Origin: Capitulum mitella
Taxonomy: Eukaryota; Arthropoda; Thecostraca; Pollicipedomorpha; Pollicipedidae
Length of the DNA: 64,000 nt
Reading direction: 5' to 3'
NCBI GenBank assembly: GCA_030062745.1
Contig: CP099842.1
Span: 9,679,838 to 9,743,837 of the forward strand
The notes beneath the pieces are model-generated. The model saw only the letters and a list, made by a program, of their open reading frames with translations, did no database searches and was not told where the DNA came from. Shown one piece after another: positions 11,526-23,500 of the stretch. Both the position numbers and the translations under genes were made by a program. How positions within the stretch are numbered: position 1 is the stretch's first letter; each line of letters begins with the position of its first letter.

Positions 11526-14500
11526 GTGAGGGCATGCACAGTGGACGTCGTTTGACACCTAATCGGCACGAGAACCGTGCGTGTGTGATTGTGGCTTTAG
11601 GGCGCTCCGACCACGTGGTCCTACGGCGCCCGCGGCACCAGGGCGGAACGTTGATGTGGAGCTTTATGACTTCTGGAGGAGGTTGTTTGTTAAACCGCCC
11701 GCAGCAGAGGCGCAGCGACCGCACTGTCGCGGTGACGGCTGCAGTGTTCTGTGATGTTATGGACAGGGGAAGTGTGGGCCAACTTCCCTCCCCACGGACT
11801 CCAGTTTCGTCCGTTCGGATGTCACATTTGCATCTGTAGACTGATATCATGGGAGCTCATTTCTGGGACGTCGGTACCGTCGTACCGTGAATTTGCGGCG
11901 TCACCGTCGTAAATGCCGGGGCAGCTCGTATTGGCGCCTCGGCGTGTCGTCCCGCCGTGACGTTGTTACGTTTTGTTCCGGCCGCAGGAACTGGTCGAGG
12001 AGGTGCGCAAGGAGACGTACCAGCGCAAGGAGACCTGCCTGGCCATCAACCTGCTGGTGCAGATGCTGTTCGGAGACCTGGTGCACACGCCGCGCCTGCG
12101 CCACTGGGTCCTGAACAAGATCCACCTGGAGTTCCAGGAGCTGATGGCGCGCACAAGCGTCGGCAAGCTCTTCCACAATATCAGGGTAAGCTGGCCGTGG
12201 CGGCTGTCCAGGTCAGCTGCGTTTTGTCGACAGGGCAGTCTATAAATAGGGGTTTGTCGGTGTAATTTGGAAACGTAGCTAGACTACGATGTATGGTCGC
12301 TTCAGACGGAACCTTGATAATTGACGTTTGGCGTTGCTGTGTGCTGCAAACGAATACATTTTGCATTTGCGACGTCACGTAATTAAGTTCTTTGCAGTGT
12401 GCAGCTGTGCGATTAAAACATCGCAGAATTTCGGGATTCTTGTGGAACACCGGGCATTCGACTCTGGCCGCAAAGCTATTCCCGGTGACGATGTGTTGAT
12501 GCCACTGTCGTATTGTGCGCACATCGATTTTTACCGTGCGTTGTATTCGGCATACCCCTGTTTGGCCAGCATTAATTGACATGATCTGACCTAATCTGAT
12601 CTGCCTCACTGGACCTGCCTTGATCTATCTATGTGTCTTAATCTAATCTGGGCTGAGCCAATCTAACCCAAAAGATTCTTGCCCGACTTTGAGATGTGGG
12701 GCGTTTACATTTCATAATAGACGTGGGCAGGACATGATGCAACCTCTAGCGTCTTTTTTACATAAGTTTGTGACGCTACTAGGGAGTAATTCATCAGAAC
12801 ATTGCAGCTGTTCCTCATCATGCACATTTTGGGCTTCCCGACTTGCTGACCTGCCGTCAGCCGAGTTGACCTGAACGGAACTGCCCTCCGGCAGATCAAC
12901 GAGCTGGATCTGGGCGGCCAGATGCCCGTCTTCAAGAGCGTCACCACGCAGTACGTGTCGCTACACCCGGTCACCCAGACCATCGAGCAGCTGGACCTCA
13001 AACTGGACGTTGAGTACAACGGTGGCCTCAAGCTTAGCATTTTGGCGGACATCGTGCTCAATAGGAAGGGCTTCGTCTTCCTGAAAAGTGAGCTGGGATG
13101 TTGGCCGTGATGTCTGTTTTTTTTCAGGAGACCGTCCATACGTACAGCAGCCGAGGCTTATTGGGTTACATTCGCCCGGATGCTTGTATGGGCCACGTTG
13201 CCCTCCAACCTTGTTCGCCAGCGTAAAGGAAAAACACTGATGCTTTCGTGTTCCTTGTCTCGAGATGAAACGACACCTATTGCTTCTGCCCACGTCGTTC
13301 ATCTAATATGTTTGATTCCGAAAGAGCCTGGTGTCAGTTTCGCTTTGAAATGTTCCATTCGTCTGGTCTTGTGCCATTTCATCTGATTGTTACCATCCGG
13401 GAGCATACGGAGTCCAGCCCGGATGCACTGTCTGGGCTGTTTTACATCCAAGAACAGCCGCGACGAGGCAGGCTCCTTTCCGTCATCGCTTTCCGCCTAG
13501 TCCCCCGTGATGGGGGGATCCCGTCGTGATATGTGTATCCCCTGTGACGGCTGGTTTCCGCTGTGATACGCACGACCCCTCGGTATGTATATATGTATAT
13601 AAGTACGTCTATATATACGTCCCCCTCACAGCGGGGTCTGACCCCGCTGTTATCTGTACGTCCCCTGTGACGGTCGGACCCCTGTCTGATCTGTTCTCTT
13701 CTGACTGTCAGATCCGGCTGTGATATGTACCTCCCCTGTGACGGTCGTCTCCCGCTGTGATCTGCACGTCCCCTGTGACGGTCGTCTCCCGCTGTGATCT
13801 GCACGTCCCCTGTGACGGTCGGTCCCCGCTGTGATCTGCACGTCCCCTGTGACGGTTGGTTCCCGCTGTGATCTGCACGTCCCCTGTGACGGTCGGTCCC
13901 CGCTGTGATCTGCACGTCCCCTGTGACGGTCGGTCCCCGCTGTGATCTGTACGTCCCCTGTGACGGTCGGTCCCCGCTGTGATCTGTACGTCCCCTGTGA
14001 CGGTCGGTCCCCGCTGTGATCTGTACGTCCCCTGTGACGGTCGGTCCCCGCTGTGATCTGTACGTCCCCTGTGACGGTCGGTCCCCGCTGTGACCTGTCC
14101 GCGATCGTGTGTCGACCGTCGCCGTCGCCGGCTCGGACCGGCGCCCTGACGCTGCCGCCCGTTGCCGGCAGTTAACCGGCTGTCGGGCCAGGTTCTGCTG
14201 CGCTTCACGCGGCGGCCTTTCTCGCACTGGGCGTACAGCTTCATCGGCGACCCCACCATCGAGGTGGAGGCCGAGTCGCAGTTCCAGGGCCGGCCGCTGC
14301 CGCGCGTCACGGCCGTCATCGTCCGACAGGTCAGTCGGGGGGGGAGGGGGTCTCTCCGTTGGGCACGGCCCCAGTGCCCCGTGCCTGGTGTCTGTCGGTG
14401 ATTGGTGTGCGGAGATCGCCGGGTGATGTACCGCCGGTCGTGGCAGGCCGTCTGGACTGTTGCCAGGTGGCCAGGGGTGTAGCTACGGCTCAGGCATTTG

Positions 14501-17500
14501 GGGGAGGACGAGCTCACTGCAGTGCTCCAAGAATAGGTAGGGTGGGGGTGAGGTAGAAATCACTTTTTTGTGCGTTGCAGGCCAAACTGCGGTTGAAATG
14601 CCTTTTGTTAAATAACAAAGCTCAAATTGTGTCGCCATTGGGAAATGCCTATTTGATCCCTTAAAAAGTGGGGAAGGGCAAATCACCTTTTCTGGAAACC
14701 TACGGGAGTGCCCCGCAGCCCCCGCTGACATCCGTGCAGGTGCCGGCTGGTTCAGCGCGAGAGGCAGAGAGGACGCGCTTCAGTCGGCCGTGGTCCGCTC
14801 GCCCTGCCTGGCGGCGCGTGCTGTGCATGGCCGGCCGGCCGGCGGACGATTTTCACTATCATGGCGATTTCCGCCCTCTGCCGTCGGACGATTCCCAGCA
14901 GTCCGCCACCTGCAGTCGGGCCGTGCTCTGTCCCCGTCGGCTGACTGTTCTCCGTTGTCCGTCGTGTGACGATTCACCGCCGTACGCCGCAGATAAAGCG
15001 GACGATTCGCAAGCGTCACACGTTGCCCAACTACAAGCTACGCTACAAGCCGTTCTTCACGTCGCGGCTGCAGCAGCTGGTGCCGGACGCGGCGCTGCCC
15101 GAGCTGAGTTCGCTCGGCCAGCTGGAGGTGACCGTGAAGCGGCTGTCGCGGCTGCGACCCAGCGGCCAGCTCTCGCACGTCTATTGCCAGCTCGCCGTCG
15201 GTACGACGCGTGGGGGGGGGGGGAATAGTGTGGTGGATAAGGTGGCAGTTGAAGGCGTGTTTCTGGGTGCTTGGGGTTCGAACGTAAGGTTAAGTGAGGT
15301 TAGTTGCAAGGTTGGTGGAAAAGGCTCTCTTAAATATGTTTCGGTTTGTCCCTTGAGCGCAAGCCATTTTTGTTGCGCTTGATGCAGACTGTTGCGTGCG
15401 GTATGGTAAGCTTAATTTCGCTTATAATGACAGCCGTAAACATTGATTACACATAGTTTATTGCTACTGTCGGACGTCACTGGTCAAGGCTGAACGTTCA
15501 TCCCTGCCCGGTGTCGATCCTAGAACTAGATGTATTTGGCGTGTCGCTTGGACATAAAAGTAGCATGCGCTTGGTGTGCAATAATAAAAAAAAATCCCGT
15601 AAAAACAAGAGCTTGACATCTTCGCCTCGGCTGTCGCGTTTTATTGAGTAGCGTCGTCTGACGTGTGCGGACCACGCGGCGCCTTACTCTTAGCAGCGTC
15701 GCCTGACGTGTCCCGGTCGGCCAGGCGCCGACCCGCTGTTGCTCGACACCTCCCACGTGAGCTGGAGCCGCGAGGAGATCCAGGTGCCGGCACACCCGGG
15801 CCAGGCCGTCGGCCTGCTCGTCAGGGACACCTTCGTCATGGAGAAACAGCGCAACTGCATCACCATCTTCATCGTGGTGCACAACGCGCCCGCCTACAAA
15901 GCCGGCCTCAAAGGTAGCGGTCGGAGGCGACAATGTTTTCGGAATGTGGTGTTGGTGTAGGGGCCGGATTGTGGTATCCTCTGTGTTGTAGTGAGTGCGG
16001 GTTGACGACTTTTCTGTTGCGTATGATTTTCTCCGTGTGGTTGTGTAAGAGAGAATGTACCTTTTTGGCGATCGTGGGCTTTTTGTTTGTTGCGTCTGGC
16101 AGTAATTTCTGTCGGTTTTCACCAATAACTCCGTGTAACAGTGATTTTAAGCTGGTGACGGTTTTGCTGTTCGGTTCATGGGTAGCCTGTTTCTCTGGTT
16201 AGGCCGACAATTGGCGTAACAGTCGGAACAGTGGGGCTAGCTCCGGTGGCCGGAGTAGGTCCGTGTTCTGCGTGTTCGGCGGCGTCTCTGTCTCGGTGAC
16301 TGGTCTCGGTTGGGAGGCGTGTGCAGCCGCCGATGCCGGGGGTCCTCGCGCCTGTGCCGGTGACTGGTCTCTGTGTGGGCGCTGGCGGCCGGCTGGCCGT
16401 GCGGCTTGTGCCGGTGACCGGCCTCCGTGTGGGGCGCCGTGCTGCCGGCCGCCGACGCTGACCGTGCGTTGGTCGGTAGCCGGGGACATTGTGGACGCCG
16501 TGGACGGCGAGGCCGTGCGGGACCTGGCCACCGCCAACCGCCTGTTGCGCCAGCCGGCCAAGGACATCACCGTCACCGTGCTGCGCATGAGCGAGAACAA
16601 GGAGGCCCGGGCCACCGCCGTACGTTGCGGCCGCGCCGCTGACCTGGTAACACTAAAGCTGTGTGGAGGGCTCGGGTGAGGGGCCCGGATCCTGGTCCAG
16701 GGCCTGACGGTGCCTGGGAAATGAGGGCTGTGGTGGAGGTAGGTTTATTCCTAGTTGTGAGCGACAGCCTTCAGGCAATGCGTGTGACTCTTTGCGTTGC
16801 CAGGTGATTAGGTTGATACAGATTTCGTGTTTGTTTTCGAAAGTTCGCTGAGCGTAGCCGCACGGTATAAAGTAGACCTGGGGATGGGTAGCGCAAACTC
16901 ATTCGGTCAGCCGAGTGGTTGGGTGCGTTGCTTTACAATGTCCGCCAGTTCCTTGGGAGTTGTTTTCTGCAGTCACGTGGCAGTTGGAAGGACGGCCAGA
17001 TGCTTACAAATCACACCTCTCCGTGACTGGTCTGCCCGTAACGCCCGTTCGCCGCCGTCTGCCGTCCGTCTGTAGCTGTCCGTCTGTCGCCGTCTGCCGT
17101 CCGTCTGTAGCCGCCTCTGTCTGCCGTCCGTCTGTAGCCGTCCGTCTGTCGCCGTCTGCCGTCCGTCTGTAGCCGCGTCTGTCTGCGGTCCGTCTGTAGC
17201 CGTCCGTCTGTCGCCGTCTGCCGTCCGTCTGTGGCCGTTTCTGTCTGCGGTCCATGTACTGCCGTCGCTGACCGGGCGGGCCGATCCGCAGAAGCGGTCG
17301 TCGGTGAGCGCGCGGCCGCCGGCGCGGCCGCCCGCCTCGCCGGAGCGCCGGCTGCACAGCTCGGCCAGCGAGAGCCTGCTGCTGGACGAGTCGCCGGTGC
17401 GCCGCCGCCGCGGCACCAAGAGCGTCAGCGTGGGCCTGAGCTCAGGTACGGGCGCCGAGCCGGCCTGGGCCGGCTGGGCGCGACTCGGGGCGACGGCGCG

Positions 17501-20500
17501 CGCCGCCGGCCGCGCCGGCCGCCCCCACCTGTGCCGGCCCGAGGCGGCGCACCAGGCGCAAGGTAGGCGCGCCTGGCTCGGCGGGGAGGCCGCATGCCGC
17601 CCGCCCGGAGCGTGAGGCGACTAACGAGGGTCCCGTGCCGACCGAGAGGCGGCAACACTAACGACTGAGGTATGCGTTGTCGAACGGTGCCCGGCACGGA
17701 GAGCGTTCGTCTGTTTTTAGGACGGGCATGCGTGGTTGGCATGTTGAGGCTGGTTAGTTTGTGCACTCCGAGAACGCGAAAAGTTGGCATGGGCCTTTGC
17801 TGGAATTAAAGGGTGTGCGCCTCGTTTTTTATTTTTGTTGTATCAGCTCTGCAGTTACGCAGTTATGCGAACATTCTTCCATTGTCTCACAGCTGTTTTC
17901 CCAAAATCTCAGATGTTCTTTGCCTTGCCATCACATGCACGGGAAGTGGGTTGCGGCACTGAATACCATGAAGCGGCTCACTTGTGGAGCATGTAGGTCC
18001 TGTAGCTGATTTTTCGTCCGGGCGTTGACGGCCGTGGTTTTTCCAGCGGTGGATAGGGAAGACAACAGCTCGGAGGTGAGCCTCCCTGCGGCACTGCACT
18101 GCTGCCTCTCCGACCAAGAGAAAACCACCAAATGGGCACGCTGGAATCAGGTTTGTTTCTCCGAGTCGTGCCGTTAACATGGGTCATGTAAGGCAAGGAG
18201 GTTGGCGAGCGTCACGTTTTGTATGTTGTTTAGTCACCAATGTTTTGCATTGTGCGCGGAAAAGGTGTTCACACTGACGATGTTTACTGCCGCACGATTT
18301 GTGAACGCCAGGATTGTTGATTAGAACCAAGAGAACGGAGCGGGTAGGGCCAAGGCAAAACACCTTTGGCGAACGTTCGCGCGCTTCCGTCTGAAAAAGC
18401 TAAACACTCGTTCGTAGGGAGTTGGCACGCCCTGAGGCCCGTTATGCACGATGGGCTCCTGTGCGACAGGGCCCTGGACTCGGGTGCAGTGCGGGTTTTT
18501 ACCTCAGCTCACCAGTGCTCGGGCGGGCCGCCGTGTGTGCGGCCGCCGCTGTGACCCGATGTTGTCCGCCACGCGCCCGGCAGGACCCGGTGATGAACGA
18601 GACGTTCCAGTTCACGGTGGGCCGGCCCCACCGCTACCTGAACCTGTCCGTGCTGGGCGTGCCGGAGACGGCGCTGGGCGAGCCGACCGCCGAGCCGTGC
18701 CAGCACGTGCTGCTGGGCCGGCTGAGCCTGCCGCTGGCCGAGCTGGTGGCCTGCTGCCGGCTGACGGCCATGGGCCACCACGTGGAGTCGTGCCGCCTCC
18801 TGCCGCCGTCCATTGCCGCCGTCAAGGAGTGAGTGGCGCGGCGCGGCCGGCTGTCTGCACGCCGAGCAGGCGGTGACGTTGGGCGGCGGCAGACGCCCGG
18901 AGGCGCGCCGTGCTGCCGCGATATGTTTGTGCGGGAGGGGAGGGCCGGCCGGAGGCACAGAGTTCAGTCGTCGCTGCCAGATACGCGGCGGACTCTGTCC
19001 CGCAGTCGGGCGATATTTCCACATGTTCTTACATTCCGGAAAAGCTGATGCTACGAATGTATCGGAAATGCCATCCTGTCCGGGTGTCGCGTGGTCTCGT
19101 TTCTTTTTGTTTCTTTGCTATGGCATAAAGCATTCTCTGTCCACTTACTCTGACCGGATCGGCCGCCCGACAGCGTCGACCACGAGCTGTCCGTGTTCAA
19201 CGCGTTCGAGCCGACGTTCTGTTTCGGCGACGTGCTGCTGTCGTTCCTGTGGAGCGCCGGCCCGGCCGAGAACGGCGAGCCGGAGCCGGCCGCCGAAGAG
19301 GACGGCGCCCGCCTCCTGGAGCGCATGGACGTCGACGACTCGGAGCCGGACGACGACGAAGAGCCGCCCGAGATCCGCGTCGGCCACCAGTTCGCCCGGA
19401 TGAAGTTCACCGCCTCGACCGAGTGCGACTTTTGCAAGCGCAAGGTGCGCGTCGTCCGCGGTGTAGTGTCGGCGGGCGGCGCGGGACACTGCGTGGTACG
19501 GCGCGTGGCATTTTAAGTTGGTTTTAAGAGGTTCTGTTATGGAACTGGTGGATTCCGTGGCATTCTGAATGCGGACATTGCTACCGTTCGACAGACACTC
19601 TTAAATTTGACGGTTTTCAATTTTGGATAGGTCACTGAATCTCCCGCCGGCTGGGAATTTTACTATCTTGTGTATTTGTCCTTTTTATTTACTAGTCATG
19701 TTTTTCCATGCTTGGGATTTAGAAATGGAAGCAGTCGTGCTTGGTTTCCTCCGGACGCTATGCGGTCGCGGGTTTCACCTGGCACAGCTGGTTGCGGTGC
19801 CGCAGATCTGGCTGAAGGACGCCTTCCAGTGTTCGGCCTGCCTGATGACTTGTCACAAACGCTGCATCGCCCGCTGCCAGAGTCAGACCACCTGCCAAGT
19901 GAGTGCCTTATCTGCTGCCGAGTCAGAACACGTGAGTACCCTGCTCGCTGTCGAGTCTGACGACGTGCCACGTGAGTATCCTGCCCGGTGCCGAGGCAGA
20001 CCACGTGCCGCATGAGTGCCTTGCCCTCTGGCAGTCAGACCGTCTGCCACGTGAGTACCCTGCCCGCTGTTGAGTCTGACCACGTGTCACGTGAGTGTCC
20101 TGCCGCTGCCAGAATCAGACCACCTGCCACGTGAGTGTCCTGCCCCCCGTAGAGTCAGACCACCTGCCATGTGAATGCCCTGCTCTCTGTCGAGTCAGAT
20201 AGCCTGCCATGTAAATGCCCTGCTCTCTGTCGAGTCAGACCACCTGCCACGTGAATGTCCTGCTCCCTGTCGAGTCAGACCGCCTGCCAGTTGAGTGTCC
20301 GGCTTGCGGCGGCGACGTGGTTGGCCGGCTTGTCCCGATACACTGCATGAGTCCAACGCAGCATCACTCTGGCTGCTCATATGATGGGTTTTGTAAAGAG
20401 CGTTATGTAAAAGGTTAAAAAGGCGTGATTCCTGTCCTGGCCGTGTCTGTTGGGTACTCCCCCTGTCTCGCGCTGTACGATGTGCTGGGGCGGCAGCCGT

Positions 20501-23500
20501 GAGCTGACGTCTGCCGTGTGCGGCGCCGCTGCCGGGATGTCTGTCCGGTACTCCCCTGCCTCACGCCCTGCGATGTGCCGGGGGGCTGACGTCTGCTGAC
20601 GTGAGCTGCCGTGAGCTGACGTCTGCCGTGTGCGGCGCCGCGGCCAGGCGGAGCTGAACCGCGGCTGGCGGGACTCCATCAGCGACAGCCACCTGCCGGA
20701 GATCGTCACCAGCTCCGAGGACACCGACCCGCCCGCCGACAAGAAGGTACGGCCCGGCCGGCCCGCGGACGACGGCTCGTGGAGCGCGGCCAGCATGGGA
20801 CGGGTTAACAGCGGGGCACGCGGGACCGGGGCCCGCCGCGGCCGCGCAGCTGCACGCGCCTGGGCGGACCGGCACCGGGGGCCGGTCGGGACGGTCGGCG
20901 GCGCGCAGCGGGGTGTCCTGATCTCTGATCGGAGTCTGACCGTCGTGACCCGTCGGGCTGCTTTCAGCGCTCGGGTGTAGCCCGGCGAAAGGTAAAGAAG
21001 GTGCTGCTCGCGGCCCGCGCCGTACGCCAGGTGAGGATGGTGGTGTAGCCCGCCGCGGCGCTGCCGTGGCGCTGGCCAGCTAACGCAGCCGCTGACTGAG
21101 CCTCCCGCCCGGCGCCAGCTGATCGAAGCAGAGCTGGAGCGCCGGAGTAACAGGCGTTTGGCGAAATGGACCCACTCGTGCACGGACTTATCGCGCTTCA
21201 GCGTCTCTTAGGCGTGATCACTTTTTGGTTTGTCACTGATTTTAGAAAAAAATGGTTCATTTAACACCTAGCAAAACCTAGCTACCCAGGAGTGCAGTGA
21301 ATTTCACTTGCCGTTGCGCCTGGACACGCATAACTAAAACTGATTCACTGACATGACGATGGATTTTTCATAACCTTTCACAAAGCGGGGACTTACTGCT
21401 TGCTTCCAACGTTTCTGTTTGGTCGCCGGTACTTTGGAAAGAATAGCCGGCACCGTTACATTCGTCTGTGAGCACACACCAGTAAGAGTTGTTCGTTTAA
21501 AAATCAGTCGTTTAAGGACTCCGTCTCCAACATCGTCTGCTCAGAAGACTGAGTGCCGGGGTATCCCAGAGGCGGCTGCAGCCTTTTTGACGTTGCTTCT
21601 TCCCTTTCTCCGTTTTCGGTTGACTTTGGACATTTCCTTGTGTGAAACTTTGCATCATTTTGCACATCCACGTGCGGGTATCCCTACCTAGCCGTTCATT
21701 CAGCCCTCCTGTCGTGAAATCTGGTGCCTGTGCGATATTTGATCGACACGAAGGCTGTCTTGGTTTGCCGTATCAGCTGACCCGAACCCTGTGACGGAGG
21801 AATGGGACGGACTTCAGCAGTCGTCGGTAAACATTGCCAGGCATGGATGTGTGGTTCTGATGTCGTATCCTTAAATAGGAGGGTAGACCGTGTTCCGAAT
21901 CACACTTTTAACAATTGTCGTTGCAAGCGGCCCAAGCAGTTTGTTGCCTTTGGAATTATTTTGTGTCTATTCCAATTATTGTTCAGGGATGCAGAAGGGG
22001 TGTGATATAGTATGAACACCAAAGCCGTTGCCGCTGCACATTCTTATCACATAGTGGCATAACGAGACATAAGCTGAAGGTAAAGGCGGGCACCATGTAT
22101 TTCCTAATCTTCAGGATCGCATTTTTGTCATCGTAGTTAAAAAGTGGACCCAAGATGACGTATTATTTTGCTAGGTTCATATCGATTTTCGAGATTAATC
22201 GTGTACTGGCATGTGCCTGGAGTGAGGCTTGTTGTCACTGCAATTGCCACTAACGCTGGTCGCCAGCCAGGCATCTCGCACCCATCGGCTGAGCTCTTCC
22301 CTAACGCATGTCTGTCTTTCAGAGGGCGACGGGCTCCCGACGCTTGGGTTTTGTTGTGCCTGATGTCATGGCGTAGCACGGGGGCTTACTGTGTCCGGCG
22401 GGGCCGCCTGTGGTCGGGCGTCGGGTGTCGTAGTGTGCTGTCGGGCGGCTTGTGTCGGGCTGGCGGGGTGTGTCGGCCGCCGCGGTCGAGCCTGCGCGTG
22501 CACGTGTGGCCGGACGTAACGGGCGGCTGGCGCGGGCAGCGTCGCCGGCGGCTCAACAACCTGATCGCGTCGCTGTCGTCGAGCGGCCTGAAGCGGACCG
22601 GGTCCGCGCAGAGCCTGGCGCCGCCGGCGCCGGCCCTGCAGCGCGGCCTGTCGACCAGTCTGCCGCCGTCGCCGCAGCGCTCCCCGGCCGCCAGCAGGAA
22701 GGTACGGCCGGCGGCGGCGGCCCGCGGCCGGTGGCGGCCCGGCTTCTGGTTCACGGCCGGCCCCGGCTGTCTGCGGCTTGGCCTGGTGCAGTGCGTCTTG
22801 TGAATCGGCGTTGTATCATCGCGTTTTTCGTCTTTCAATAACGTTTTACACAGTCTTTGGTAAACTTATTGTCAGTACTAAAACTGTCCTTACCTTATGC
22901 ATGAACACGTTTTGTTTACGTGACTCACATTGGCGAGTTTGCCGATCATTGTTACGATTTCTTGTGGCTGCTGAGGCGCCGAACCTTTCAGATGTCGGTG
23001 CGATGGCGTTAGGCATGCGGCATGTGTTGGGTGACGCACGGGGTGTAGCGAATTAACGCCTGTTTTGTTTGACTAATTGGGTGACTCATTTAACACGCCA
23101 GGTACTGACCTTGTTTGTTCCTCCCCCTTGTTGTGGACTGAACGGTCAATGACACTCTGCTCGTTTGAGCCTTCTGATAGTCTGATTTTGTTGCCTACCT
23201 GCCGTCGTTGCTGTCAGCCATTCCCACGGTTACGCCTGTGCCCGCGGAGCCAGTGACGGCGGCCCCCTCGGTCTGCCCGCCCCCGCTGACGCCCTCGCCC
23301 GGCGACAGAACTCGCTGGCGACGTCGCCGTTCGCGGCGTCGGCGGCCGGCGAGTGCGACAGCGACGAGGAGCTGGACGTGGCCCTCTCCAACATGCAGCG
23401 CTGCGCCAACAACGAGAACCTGGTGCTGGCCGCGCGCGAGCTCGGCTGCCAGCTGTACGTCGAGATGGAGCCGGCCGCCCGCCGCGACCGGCTCGAGAAC

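Noticed and set aside
13442-14517. Minus-strand frames of 261 and 269 codons with repeated Thr-Gly-Asp-Val-Gln and His-Arg-Gly words
   Set aside because: The 37-bp repeat has no stops in these frames; it is intronic to PDZD8.
21119-21153. Possible PDZD8 exon reading LIEAELERR after GGCGCCAG
   Set aside because: The only donor-like site (GTAACA) leaves phase 1, which does not fit the phase 0 start of the next exon.
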